Shown here: one piece after another, positions 32,502-41,422 of the stretch | Position numbering within the stretch: the stretch's first letter is position 1 | Layout of the letters: every line of letters begins with the position of its first letter | Assembly (NCBI RefSeq): GCF_009857535.1 | Contig: NZ_WWCS01000003.1 | Span: 186,001-250,000, forward strand | DNA: 64,000 bases | DNA from: Duganella margarita | Lineage (GTDB): Bacteria; Pseudomonadota; Gammaproteobacteria; Burkholderiales; Burkholderiaceae_D | Reading direction: 5' to 3' | The notes under the pieces: model-generated | What the model was told of the DNA's origin: nothing | Databases searched by the model: none | The model's input: only the letters and a program-made list of their open reading frames with translations | Position numbers and translations under genes: made by a program

Positions 32502-32901
32502 GCGAGAGCTCCGACATCTTCGCTTCCAGCGCGACGAACAAGTCAAAATAGCACGCAACGATCAAGCCGCCGATTTCGTCCGCAGTTTCCTTGTTATAGG
32601 TATGCGCAGACTGGTTACGGCTTTTGATCATGCCCATCCAGGCCTCGCCTTCTGCAATCAGGTTATGCTGAAAAGCCTCGCGCGTCGCGTCGCGGGAGCC
32701 GCTGATGCTGCTGTTTCCCTGATATTCGAAGTAGTCCTTCAAAACGTTCCACGCCAGCTCGTGGGTGAATTCGAATGCCTTGATCAGGCCCTGTTGCTCA
32801 AGTTCGTTCAAATCGCCCTTGTCGATAAATTTCTTCAACTGTGACAAGGCGCGTCGATAGTTCGACAAGCGTTGTAGCCAGCGGATATCCTGCTCGCTCA
32901 T
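32491..32901 (-). CDS. HEPN-domain protein (HepT-like, nucleotidyltransferase substrate-binding)
   Basis: 136 residues, all helical. The RNase motif R-x4-H-x-Y is present as RNQSAHTY, and a conserved Tyr/Trp helix core is visible (FEFTHELAWNVLKDYFEYQG). Members act as ribosome- or tRNA-targeting RNases silenced by AMPylation. ATG at 32901 with AAAGG upstream is chosen over an in-frame GTG. It is first in a short operon with MntA-like and RraB-like genes. Confidence 0.88.
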   Translation of the reverse strand: MSEQDIRWLQRLSNYRRALSQLKKFIDKGDLNELEQQGLIKAFEFTHELAWNVLKDYFEYQGNSSISGSRDATREAFQHNLIAEGEAWMGMIKSRNQSAHTYNKETADEIGGLIVACYFDLFVALEAKMSELSHGL

Positions 32902-32936
32902 GATGCACACCTTTGATTCGCGTGGATCGCAGTATT

Positions 32937-34418
32937 TTACCGCGCCGGGAACTGGATGCGGACTTTCAGGCCTTGGCCGCTGCTGGCGTCGTCGAGGGTG
33001 ATGGCGGCGGCGTGCAGGGTGGCGATGTCGCGCACGATGGCCAGGCCGAGCCCATGGCCGCCGGGATTGCGCTCCAGCGTGGCGGCGGCCCGGTAGAAGG
33101 GGGCGAACACGCGCTCACGCTCGGCGGCGGCGATGCCGGGGCCGTTGTCTTCCACTTCCAGCGTGACGCCGTCCGTGCTCTCGCTGACGCGCAGGGTGAC
33201 GGCGCCGCCCGCCGGCGTGTAGCGCAGCGCATTGTCGACCAGGTTGGCCAGCATTTCGTGCAGCAGCAAGGCCTGGCCTGACACCACGCAGTCCTGCTGC
33301 GCCTCCAGCGCCAGGTCGATGTTCTTGGCCACCGCCGCCATCGCCAGTTCCAGCCCGACCTGGCGCGCGGTGTCGCGCAGCGAGATGGGCGTGGTGCTGT
33401 CGGTGCTCTGGTCGCGGTGTTCAATGCGCGCCAACGTCAGCAGGCGGTTGGCCAGGTTGACGGTGGAGTCGGTGGTGGCGGCCATGCTGTACACAATCTC
33501 GCGCAGCGCCGCCTTGCTCAGTTCCGGATCGGCGCCGGGCCGGTCGCATTCGCGCAGCGCCAGTTCGGCCTGGGTTTTCAGCACCGTCAGCGGGGTGCGC
33601 AACTGGTGCGAGGCGTCGGCGATGAAGCGCCGCTGGCTGTTGATCAGCATGTGCATGCGCGAGCGGGAACTGTTCAGCGCCGCCACCAGCGGCCGCACTT
33701 CCTTGTGCACCAGCGTTGGGTCGACATCGGAAGCGTCGTTCAGGCCACGCGTCTCGACCGCGCTTTTCAGCTGCATCAATGGCCGCAGCACCAGCCGCAC
33801 CGCAAACCATACCAGCAGCGCCACCGCCGCCAGCAACAGCGCCTGCCATTTCAGCGTGTCGAACAGGATCTGGTTGGACAGCACGCGCCGCGCCTCCAGC
33901 GTTTCGCCGACCTGGATCAGGGCGATGCCGCGCATCGAGTCGTCATACACCGGTTGCAGCAGCGCGGCGATGCGCACCGGCTGGCCATTGTACTGGGCGT
34001 GATAGAAGCGCACCAGCGCCGGATAGGCCTCCGAGCGCGGCACGTCGGCCGGCACCGCCGGCAGGTCGCCGTAGCCGGACACGGTCTCGCCGCGAATCCC
34101 GGTGACCTTGTAGTAGATGCGGCCCAGCGTATCGGTCTCAAAACTGTCCAGCGCCACGTAGGGCACATCGGCCACTACCTTGCCATCCACCACCGATACC
34201 CGTTCCGCCAGCGCGCGGGTGGAGGCCAGCAGCGAACGGTCGTAGGCCACGTCGGCCGCGTCCTTGGCGTTGCGGTAGACCGAGATGGTGTTCAGCGCCA
34301 CCAGCACTAGCAATGGCCCCAGCAGCCAGCGCAGCAACTGGCCGCGCAGGCTGCCCAGCATGTCGCCGGCGCGGGGCGCTGGTGCGGCCGGTGTCGCTGC
34401 TGCGGGCGGCGCGCTCAT
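32937..34418 (-). CDS. Sensor histidine kinase, TctE type
   Basis: 493 residues. N-terminal transmembrane helix (LLGPLLVLVALNTISVY), a periplasmic domain of the 2CSK_N type seen in TctE/QseC-like kinases (ALAERVSVVDGKVVADVPYVAL, DTLGRIYYKV), a second helix, HisKA (RRFIADASHQLRTPLTVLKTQ) and HATPase (NLVDNALRYTP, EDNGPGI). TctE kinases respond to tricarboxylates. Follows the response-regulator gene by five bases; the pair is divergent from the porin-transport operon it probably controls. Confidence 0.9.
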   Translation of the reverse strand: MSAPPAAATPAAPAPRAGDMLGSLRGQLLRWLLGPLLVLVALNTISVYRNAKDAADVAYDRSLLASTRALAERVSVVDGKVVADVPYVALDSFETDTLGRIYYKVTGIRGETVSGYGDLPAVPADVPRSEAYPALVRFYHAQYNGQPVRIAALLQPVYDDSMRGIALIQVGETLEARRVLSNQILFDTLKWQALLLAAVALLVWFAVRLVLRPLMQLKSAVETRGLNDASDVDPTLVHKEVRPLVAALNSSRSRMHMLINSQRRFIADASHQLRTPLTVLKTQAELALRECDRPGADPELSKAALREIVYSMAATTDSTVNLANRLLTLARIEHRDQSTDSTTPISLRDTARQVGLELAMAAVAKNIDLALEAQQDCVVSGQALLLHEMLANLVDNALRYTPAGGAVTLRVSESTDGVTLEVEDNGPGIAAAERERVFAPFYRAAATLERNPGGHGLGLAIVRDIATLHAAAITLDDASSGQGLKVRIQFPAR

Positions 34419-34423
34419 GCCGG

Positions 34424-35128
34424 TCAGGCCGGCGCGCCGGTGGCGGCGCGTGGTTGCAGCAGGTAGCCGATGCCGCGCAGCGTGGTGATGACGGCGGCGT
34501 CCGGGCCGGGCATGTCAAGCTTCTTGCGCACGCGGTGGATGTACAGGTCAATCGCGTCGATGCCGGCGTCATCGGCCAGCGCGAAGACTTCGTCGAACAG
34601 CTTTTCCTTGGAGACCGCGCGGCCGGTGCGGGTAATCAAAGTCTCCAGCACCGCATGCTCGCGCGGCGTCAGCGCCAGCGGATTGCCGGCGTAGCTGAAC
34701 ATGCGGGTGACGGTGTCGAAACTGAGCGCGCCGCATCGATGGACCAGTGCCTCGTTGCCGACGCTGCGGCGCAGCAGCGCCTTGACGCGCGCCTCCAGTT
34801 CCGCCAGTTCGAACGGCTTGCCCAGGTAATCGTCGGCGCCGAGATTGAGCCCTTGCACGCGGTCTTCCAGGCCGCCGCGCGCGGTCAGGATCAGCACCGG
34901 CGTCTTGGCGCGCGCGCCGCCGCGGGCACGCAGGCGCTTGAGCACATCCAGGCCATCCATGCGCGGCAAGGTCAGGTCGAGGATGACCAGTGCGTAGTCC
35001 TGGGTATGCAGCAGCGCGTCGGCGTCGGCGCCGTTGTCGGCGCATTCCACCGTCAGATGGGCGTCGCGCAGCGCCTTGGCCAGCCAGTGCTGCAACTCGG
35101 TGTGGTCTTCAACTAACAATATGCGCAT
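34424..35128 (-). CDS. OmpR-family response regulator, TctD type
   Basis: 234 residues: receiver domain (ILLVEDHTELQHWLAKAL, phospho-Asp in VILDLTLPRMDGLDVLKRL, KPFELAEL) and a winged-helix output domain (LTPREHAVLETLITRTGRAVSKEKL, IDLYIHRVRKKL). First gene of the two-component operon. OmpR-family proteins bind direct repeats spaced by one helical turn; such repeats (ATTGAAAG twice, 11 bases apart) lie upstream of the divergent porin. Confidence 0.92.
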   Translation of the reverse strand: MRILLVEDHTELQHWLAKALRDAHLTVECADNGADADALLHTQDYALVILDLTLPRMDGLDVLKRLRARGGARAKTPVLILTARGGLEDRVQGLNLGADDYLGKPFELAELEARVKALLRRSVGNEALVHRCGALSFDTVTRMFSYAGNPLALTPREHAVLETLITRTGRAVSKEKLFDEVFALADDAGIDAIDLYIHRVRKKLDMPGPDAAVITTLRGIGYLLQPRAATGAPA

Positions 35129-35232
35129 GGGGTCTTGCCAGTTCGCTTAAATAAGTGCAGGGTAAGGCCAGCATCATGGCGCGCCGGCGCTTAAAAGTGA
35201 AGTGTCTCCGGCGATTGTGGCGATGAGGAGAC

Positions 35233-35292
35233 ATTGAAAGGCAATTGAAAGATTGACGCTCCTATAGTGGACACCTGATCGCAAAAGATCAG
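35233..35292 (+). promoter_or_regulatory. Putative TctD-controlled promoter of the porin operon
   Basis: Direct repeats ATTGAAAG at 35233-35240 and 35244-35251 are 11 bases apart and sit where a -35 would be; TATAGT follows at 35263-35268 with no good -35, as in activator-dependent promoters. A 6-bp-arm inverted repeat CTGATC-N6-GATCAG follows at 35275-35292. The remainder of 35129-35322 shows no gene. Confidence 0.45.
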
Positions 35293-35322
35293 AGAACACA
35301 TATAACTATATCTGGAGACAAT

Positions 35323-36387
35323 TTGATGAAGAAATCCCCGTTGACCCTCGCGGTCCTGGCGCTGTCTGCGGCCGCCGGCGGCGCGCAGGCGCAATCCAAC
35401 GTTCAGGTGTACGGCCTGCTGGACGTTGGCATGGAAACCGCCACCAATCAAACGCCGGCCGGCGGCAGCATGACCCGCGTGATTTCCGGCGGCATGAATA
35501 CTTCCCGCTGGGGGCTGCGCGGCAGCGAAGATTTGGGTGGCGGCCTCAAAGCCGTGTTCAACCTCGAAGGCGGCATCCTGATGGACACCGGCGCGCAGGA
35601 TGGCGCGCTGTTCAAGCGCCAGGCCAATGTCGGCCTGGAAGGCGCCTTCGGCCGCGTGGTGGTGGGCCGCTCGTTTACCACCGTGTACGACACCGTGATC
35701 GGCTTCGATCCGATGGGCTTTGCGCCTTACTATTCGTGGGCCACCTCCGGCCCGGCCACCGGCCCGGCAAAATACGGCTTCACCACCCAGTACGATAACA
35801 TCATCAAATATGCCGGCACTTTCGGTGACTGGCGGGTTGGCGCCAACTACGCCGCCGGCGAACAGGCCACCGGCGCGCAGGACAGCGCCAAGACCGGCTT
35901 TAGCACCGTCTACAAACTGGGCGAGGTCAATCTGATGGCAACCTGGGAACGCAACAACGGCAACACCGTGCCGGCCACCGGCAACCGTGACCGAAACACC
36001 GTCTGGCACGTCGGCGGCAACTACGAAACCGGCCCATTCAAGGCCTGGGCCGTGCTGCGCGATTACAAACTGGCGGCCGGCAAGGCGCTGACCGCCGATG
36101 TCGACGCCACCACCACCTGGGCCGGTCTCGCCTACCGCACCGGCACCACCACGCTGACGGGCGCCATCTATCACATCAACGTCAAGAACGTCGCCGCCGG
36201 CAAGGACGCCGATCCGACCATGTACGTGGCGCGCTACCGCTACGCGCTGTCCAAGCGTACCGACCTGCACGTGACGGCCGCCTATGCAAAGGCGAAGAAT
36301 GGCCAGCTCACCGGCCTGTCGCGTGACGACCCTGGCTACGGCACCAGTCAGCGCGGCCTGACCGTCGGCATGCAGCACCGCTACTGA
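35323..36387 (+). CDS. Gram-negative trimeric porin
   Basis: 354 residues with signal peptide (LTLAVLALSAAAGGAQA) and the betaproteobacterial porin pattern: SNVQVYGLLDVGME, SRWGLRGSEDLGGGLKAVFNLE, FKRQANVGLEGAFGRVVVGR; it ends GLTVGMQHRY with the aromatic C-terminal residue required for outer-membrane insertion. Likely a solute-selective channel for the substrate of the following transporters. Its stop overlaps the next start (TGATG). Confidence 0.93.
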   Translation: MMKKSPLTLAVLALSAAAGGAQAQSNVQVYGLLDVGMETATNQTPAGGSMTRVISGGMNTSRWGLRGSEDLGGGLKAVFNLEGGILMDTGAQDGALFKRQANVGLEGAFGRVVVGRSFTTVYDTVIGFDPMGFAPYYSWATSGPATGPAKYGFTTQYDNIIKYAGTFGDWRVGANYAAGEQATGAQDSAKTGFSTVYKLGEVNLMATWERNNGNTVPATGNRDRNTVWHVGGNYETGPFKAWAVLRDYKLAAGKALTADVDATTTWAGLAYRTGTTTLTGAIYHINVKNVAAGKDADPTMYVARYRYALSKRTDLHVTAAYAKAKNGQLTGLSRDDPGYGTSQRGLTVGMQHRY

Positions 36388-37355
36388 TGAAAACCCTGCT
36401 GGCACTGATCTGCGCCTTGCTGTTCGGCGCGGCGGCCCAGGCGGCAGGCCTGGAGTGCATCGTGCCGTCCAAACCGGGCGGCGCGATGGACCTGACCTGC
36501 AAGCTGGCGCAGAAAGGCCTGTATGGGCTGCGCGAGGCGCCGGACCCGCCGCCGTCCGACATGCACATCACCTATCTGCCGGGCGGCATCGGCGCGGTGG
36601 CCTGGCATTCGCTGGTGTCGGGCCGCCGCACCGAACCGAATACGCTGGTGGCGTTTTCCGGCGGCTCGCTGCTCAACCTCGCGCAGGGCAAGTTCGGCAA
36701 GGTGAAGTCTTCCGATGTACGCTGGGTGGCGGCGCTGGGTGCGGACTACGGCATGATCGCGGTGCGCGCGGACTCGCCCTACAAGACGCTGCGCGATCTG
36801 GTGGCGGCGTTGCAGGCCAATCCGCAGAAGGTGCTGATCGGCGTTTCCGGCACCATCGGCAGCCAGGACTGGCTGAAGATGGCGCTGCTGGCGCGCACCA
36901 GTGGCATCGATCCAAAGGCGCTGCGCTTCGTCGCGCTGGAGGGCGGCGGCGAAGCCTTCACCGCGATGCACGCCAACTACGTGCATGTAGTGTCGGGCGA
37001 CGCCAGCGAAGCGTCGCTGTACGCGGCGAGCGGCAACACCCGCGTGCTGGCGGTGCTGTCCGAACAGCGCCTGCCCGGCGTGCTGGCCAACGTGCCGACC
37101 GCGCGCGAGCAGGGCTTCGATGTGGTGTGGCCGATCATCCGCGGCGTGTGGATGGGGCCTCACGCGTCGGACGCCGAGTACCGGCAATGGGTGGCGTACT
37201 TCGACCGCGTGCTGGCCAGCCCGCAGTTTGCGCAGATGCGTGCTGCATCAGGCTTATACCCCTTCGGGCTGACCGGCGATGCGCTGGCGGTCTACATCAA
37301 GAAAGCCGTGGACGACTACGGCAGGCGCGCCGCCGAACTGGGACTGGTGCGCTGA
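36387..37355 (+). CDS. Tripartite tricarboxylate transporter-type periplasmic binding protein (TctC/Bug)
   Basis: 322 residues with signal peptide (LLALICALLFGAAAQA) and a Bug/TctC fold: CIVPSKPGGAMDLTCKLAQKGL, YLPGGIGAVAWHSLVSGR, VLIGVSGTIGSQDWLKM, NVPTAREQGFDVVW. Bug proteins bind carboxylates for the TctAB membrane components, but no tctA or tctB is present here. It lies between the porin and an ABC importer, so it may act as a sensor component for TctE or feed a distant TctAB (inference). Confidence 0.85.
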   Translation: MKTLLALICALLFGAAAQAAGLECIVPSKPGGAMDLTCKLAQKGLYGLREAPDPPPSDMHITYLPGGIGAVAWHSLVSGRRTEPNTLVAFSGGSLLNLAQGKFGKVKSSDVRWVAALGADYGMIAVRADSPYKTLRDLVAALQANPQKVLIGVSGTIGSQDWLKMALLARTSGIDPKALRFVALEGGGEAFTAMHANYVHVVSGDASEASLYAASGNTRVLAVLSEQRLPGVLANVPTAREQGFDVVWPIIRGVWMGPHASDAEYRQWVAYFDRVLASPQFAQMRAASGLYPFGLTGDALAVYIKKAVDDYGRRAAELGLVR

Positions 37356-37376
37356 ATTTAAACCAATGGAGATGAC

Positions 37377-38465
37377 ATGATGTTGAAAACGACTTTGGCC
37401 GCCGCATGCGCCACGCTGTTTGCCGGTTCCGCACTGGCGCAGGTTCCGGCCGGCTATCCGGCCGACTACCAGAAGCTGATCGACGCCGCCAAAAAAGAGG
37501 GCAAGCTGGTGATCTACGGCGCCACCGACAGCAAGGCCACGCAGCCGCTGATCAAGGACTTCAGCGCGCTGTATCCGGGCATTACGGTGGAATACAACGA
37601 CATGAATTCCACCGAGGTGTATAACCGCTTCATCTCCGAAGTGGCGGCCGGCGGCAATACCGCTGACGCCATGTGGTCGTCGGCGATGGACCTGCAAATG
37701 CGCCTGGCCTCGGACGGCTACGCGCTGGCCTACAAATCGGTGGAAGCGTCGAAGATCCCCGGCTGGGCGGTGTGGGACGACAAGGCTTACGGCACCACCT
37801 TCGAGCCGGCCGCCATCGTCTACAACAAGCGCCTGGTCGACGCCAGGGAAGTGCCGCAGACGCACGCCGACTTCACCAGACTGATACAGCAGCCCAAGTT
37901 CAAGGACAAGGTCACCACCTACGACATCGAGAAATCCGGCGTCGGCTTCATGTTCATGACCCAGGACGCGCGCGAGAATCCGAAGTTTCAGGATCTGGAA
38001 AACGCCTTCGGCGTGGCCAAGGTGCGGGTACAGTCGTCCACCGGCACCATGATGGAACGCATCTCGTCCGGCGAGAACCTGATCGGCTACAACGTGCTCG
38101 GTTCCTACGCGCTGGTGCGCGCCAAGGCCGATCCGTCGATCGGCGTGGTGCTGCCGAAGGATTACACGCTGGTGATGTCACGCGTGTTCTTCATCAACAA
38201 AGGCGCGAAAAACGTCAACGCCGCCAAGCTGTGGCTGGACTACATGCTGTCGCATCGCGGCCAGACCATCATCGCCAACGAATCGAAGCTGTTTGCGATC
38301 CGCGCCGACGTCACCGGCGAAACCACATCGGCAGAGCTGATCAAGCAGATCGGCAAGGACAACATCAAGCCGGTGCCGGTACATCCTATCCTGCTGCAGT
38401 TCCTCGGGCCGGCCAAGCGCATGGCCTTCCTCAATCAGTGGAAAGCCACCGCTGGCAAGAAGTAA
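37377..38465 (+). CDS. ABC transporter periplasmic binding protein (FbpA/AfuA-like)
   Basis: 362 residues with signal peptide and the group of iron(III)/phosphonate/sugar-phosphate binding proteins: LIDAAKKEGKLVIYGATDS, LYPGITVEYNDMNSTEVYNRF, GAKNVNAAKLWLDYMLS. GGAG precedes the ATGATG start. Although annotated widely as iron-binding, the paired Tyr ligands of true FbpA are not obvious. Under TctDE control an organic acid or sugar phosphate is at least as likely. Confidence 0.85.
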   Translation: MMLKTTLAAACATLFAGSALAQVPAGYPADYQKLIDAAKKEGKLVIYGATDSKATQPLIKDFSALYPGITVEYNDMNSTEVYNRFISEVAAGGNTADAMWSSAMDLQMRLASDGYALAYKSVEASKIPGWAVWDDKAYGTTFEPAAIVYNKRLVDAREVPQTHADFTRLIQQPKFKDKVTTYDIEKSGVGFMFMTQDARENPKFQDLENAFGVAKVRVQSSTGTMMERISSGENLIGYNVLGSYALVRAKADPSIGVVLPKDYTLVMSRVFFINKGAKNVNAAKLWLDYMLSHRGQTIIANESKLFAIRADVTGETTSAELIKQIGKDNIKPVPVHPILLQFLGPAKRMAFLNQWKATAGKK

Positions 38466-38477
38466 GGATCAACTTCC

Positions 38478-40259
38478 ATGAACACACTTGCTCACTCCGT
38501 CCGGCCAGGACGCTGGTCCGGCATCAACTGGCCGCGCGGCGTGGTGGTGACGTTGGCCGTCTGCGCCATCTTCCTGCCGCTGTTCCTGATTTTCTACCAG
38601 AGCTTCCTGGACGCGCCGTTCTTCATGCCGGTCAAGAACCTGGGGCTGGACGCCTACCGCTTCATTTTTGAAGATCCCGATTTCGCCATCGCCTTCAAGA
38701 ATGCGTTCTGGCTGGCGTCCGGTCTGGCGATCATCGCCGTGCCGCTGGGCGGCATGCTGGCCTTCCTGATGATACGCACCAACCTGCCGGGCAAGGGCTT
38801 CATCGCGCCGATGCTGCTGGTGCCGATCTTCGTCTCGCCGATGGTGATGGGCTTCGGCTACGTGGTGTCGATGGGGCCCGTGGGCTTTTATTCGCTGTGG
38901 GCCAAGGACATCCTCGGCTTTATCCCGTGGAATATCTACTCGTTCAGCAGCATCGTCATCATCGCCGGCCTGACGCACGTGCCGCACGTCTACCTGTACG
39001 CATCGTCGGCGCTGAAGAGCCTCGGCTCGGACGTGGAGGAGGCGGCGCGCGTGGCCGGCGCCTCGCCGTTGCAGGTGATGTTCAACGTTTCGCTGCCGAT
39101 GATCACGCCGGCGCTGGCGTATGCCGGCGTGCTGGTGTTCTTCCTCGGCTTTGAAGTCTTCGGCCTGGTGTTGGTGCTGGGCGATCCGGAAGGGCACATG
39201 GTGCTGGCCACCTATCTGTACAAACTGACCAATAAACTGGGCACGCCTTCCTACCACCTGATGGCCGCCGTCGCCGTCTGCCTGGTGATGGTGACCATGC
39301 CGCTGGTGATGGTGCAGCGCTGGCTGCTCAAGTCGGCCAACAAGTTCGTCTCGATCAAAGGCAAGGGCGCGCGTTCCAAGGCCATGCCGCTGGGCCGCTG
39401 GAAGTGGCTGGCGTTCGCGCTGATCTTCGGCTGGCTGATGTTCACCATCATCATGCCGATGTCCGGCATCGTGCTGCGCTCCTTCGTCCAGTACTGGGGC
39501 GAGGGCGTCAACCTGGCCGACGTGCTGACCTTGCAACACTTCCGCGAAATCATGGAACAGCCGGCGCTGATGCGCGGCATCCTGAACACGGTGCTGATCG
39601 GCGTGATCGGCGGCGCTTGTGCCGTGATCTGCTACTGCGCCATCGCGCTGGCCATGCACCGCAAGCCGGACATGATCACCCGCTTCCTCGACTACAGCGT
39701 GCTGGTGCCGCGCGCCGTGCCCGGGTTGCTGGCCGGCCTGTCGTTCCTGTGGGTGTTCCTGTTCGTCCCGAGCTGGCTGGATGGCGCCTTGAAAGGCATG
39801 GACAACGGCGCCGCGCTGTGGCTCAGCGAGCATGCGATTCCGTTGCTGCGCTCGATGCGTTCGACCATCTTCGCCTTGTGGCTGGCGTATTCGGTGGTGT
39901 GGCTGGCGTACGGCATGCGTTTGATCTCGACCGCGCTGCTGCAAGTGGGGCCGGAGCTGGAAGAGGCGGCGCGCGCAGTCGGCGCCACGCGCGGCCGTGT
40001 AACGCGCGACGTGACCGTCCCGCTGATCAAATACGGCCTGCTGGGTGCGTGGCTGATGGTGTTCCTGATCTTCGAGCGCGAATATTCGACCGGCGTGTAT
40101 CTGCTGTCGCCAGGCACCGAGGTGATAGGCGCGCTGCTGGTGTCGCTGTGGGCGACCGGTTCCACCGACCTGGTGGCGGCGCTATCGTTCATCAACATTG
40201 CGCTGGTGGCGATAGGCCTCGGCGTCGCGCTGCGCTTCGGCGTCAAGCTGCATAACTGA
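38478..40259 (+). CDS. ABC transporter permease with two fused transmembrane domains
   Basis: 593 residues of FbpB architecture: two BPD_transp_1 units, each with an EAA loop (SDVEEAARVAGASPLQVMFNVSLP and LEEAARAVGATRGRVTRDVTVP regions) that contacts the ATPase. About twelve transmembrane helices. Starts 12 bases after the binding-protein gene and is followed after 10 bases by the ATPase gene, so it forms one complete importer. Confidence 0.92.
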   Translation: MNTLAHSVRPGRWSGINWPRGVVVTLAVCAIFLPLFLIFYQSFLDAPFFMPVKNLGLDAYRFIFEDPDFAIAFKNAFWLASGLAIIAVPLGGMLAFLMIRTNLPGKGFIAPMLLVPIFVSPMVMGFGYVVSMGPVGFYSLWAKDILGFIPWNIYSFSSIVIIAGLTHVPHVYLYASSALKSLGSDVEEAARVAGASPLQVMFNVSLPMITPALAYAGVLVFFLGFEVFGLVLVLGDPEGHMVLATYLYKLTNKLGTPSYHLMAAVAVCLVMVTMPLVMVQRWLLKSANKFVSIKGKGARSKAMPLGRWKWLAFALIFGWLMFTIIMPMSGIVLRSFVQYWGEGVNLADVLTLQHFREIMEQPALMRGILNTVLIGVIGGACAVICYCAIALAMHRKPDMITRFLDYSVLVPRAVPGLLAGLSFLWVFLFVPSWLDGALKGMDNGAALWLSEHAIPLLRSMRSTIFALWLAYSVVWLAYGMRLISTALLQVGPELEEAARAVGATRGRVTRDVTVPLIKYGLLGAWLMVFLIFEREYSTGVYLLSPGTEVIGALLVSLWATGSTDLVAALSFINIALVAIGLGVALRFGVKLHN

Positions 40260-40269
40260 GAACATCCAT

Positions 40270-41361
40270 ATGAAACGAGACATCATGACCAATGAACTGA
40301 CCGTCAACGAGCTGCACCTGGACTACGGCAGCGGCGCCAGCGCCAATCCGATCCTTAAGGGCGTCTCCATGCACCTGCAAAAAGGCGAAGTGGTGGCGCT
40401 GCTCGGCCCTTCGGGCAGCGGCAAGACCACGCTGCTGCGCGCGGTGGCGGGGCTGGAAAGCCCGAAGGCCGGCGCGATCAACATCGGCGACCGTAATGTG
40501 TTCGACGGCGCCAAAGGCTTCGAGATGCCGGCCGAGCAGCGCAATCTCGGGCTGGTGTTCCAGTCGTATGCATTGTGGCCGCACAAGACGGTGTTCGACA
40601 ATGTCGCTTATGGCCTTAAGCTGCGCAAGCTGGGCGCCAGCGAAATCAAGGACAAGGTCAACGACGTGTTGAAGAACCTGGGCCTGGGACATCTGGGCGA
40701 ACGCTATCCGCACCAGTTGTCCGGCGGCCAGCAGCAGCGGGTGGCGATAGCGCGCGCACTGGTCTACAACCCGCCGGTGATTTTGCTGGACGAACCCTTG
40801 TCCAACCTGGACGCCAAGCTGCGCGAAGAGGCGCGCGCCTTCCTGCGTGAGTTGATTGTGCGGCTTGGCCTGTCGGCGCTGATGGTCACGCACGACCAGG
40901 CGGAGGCGATGGCGATCTCGGACCGCATCCTGCTGCTCAATAATGGCAAGATCGAGCAACAAGGCACGCCGCAAGGCATGTACGAAACACCGGACACCTT
41001 GTTCACCGCCGAATTCATGGGCAGTAACAACCGCCTGCCGGCGCGCGTGGTGCAGCGCGATGGCAAGCAGGTGCAGCTCGATATCAACGGCACGCGCTTG
41101 CAGGCCACCGCGCGCGGCGCCGGCGCTGAGGGCGAGGGCGTCACCATCATCCGCGTCGAGGAAGTGCGGATCAGCGCCACGCCTGCCGACAACGCCATCG
41201 AACTGCCGCTGCTGACCTGCATGTATCTCGGCGACCGCTTCGAGTGCCTGTTCAAGGGCGAGGGCGGCACGGAGATCAGCCTGCGTGCTTATTCCAAGTA
41301 CCGGCTGGAGCCTGGCCGCTACTGGTTGCAACTGCCGGCGGACAAACTCTGGGTGTTCTGA
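40270..41361 (+). CDS. ABC transporter ATP-binding protein (FbpC/PotA-like)
   Basis: 363 residues. Walker A GPSGSGKTTLLRAVAG, Q-loop VFQSYALWPHKTV, signature LSGGQQQRVAIARAL, Walker B VILLDEPLSNLDAKLREEA, H-loop MVTHDQAEAM, and a C-terminal TOBE domain. Energises the FbpB-like permease. A second ATG at 40285 (MTNELTV) is also possible; neither has a strong ribosome site. Confidence 0.93.
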   Translation: MKRDIMTNELTVNELHLDYGSGASANPILKGVSMHLQKGEVVALLGPSGSGKTTLLRAVAGLESPKAGAINIGDRNVFDGAKGFEMPAEQRNLGLVFQSYALWPHKTVFDNVAYGLKLRKLGASEIKDKVNDVLKNLGLGHLGERYPHQLSGGQQQRVAIARALVYNPPVILLDEPLSNLDAKLREEARAFLRELIVRLGLSALMVTHDQAEAMAISDRILLLNNGKIEQQGTPQGMYETPDTLFTAEFMGSNNRLPARVVQRDGKQVQLDINGTRLQATARGAGAEGEGVTIIRVEEVRISATPADNAIELPLLTCMYLGDRFECLFKGEGGTEISLRAYSKYRLEPGRYWLQLPADKLWVF

Positions 41362-41422
41362 GTCCTCAGCGGAGTGCATAGCCCTCGTCTATAATGCCTT
41401 TTTGGTTCTGGCAAAATTCAAG

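Noticed and set aside
37377..41361. Naming the ABC genes fbpABC (iron transport)
   Set aside because: Binding protein lacks an obvious iron Tyr pair, no Fur box is seen, and control appears to be by a TctDE-type system; substrate left open.
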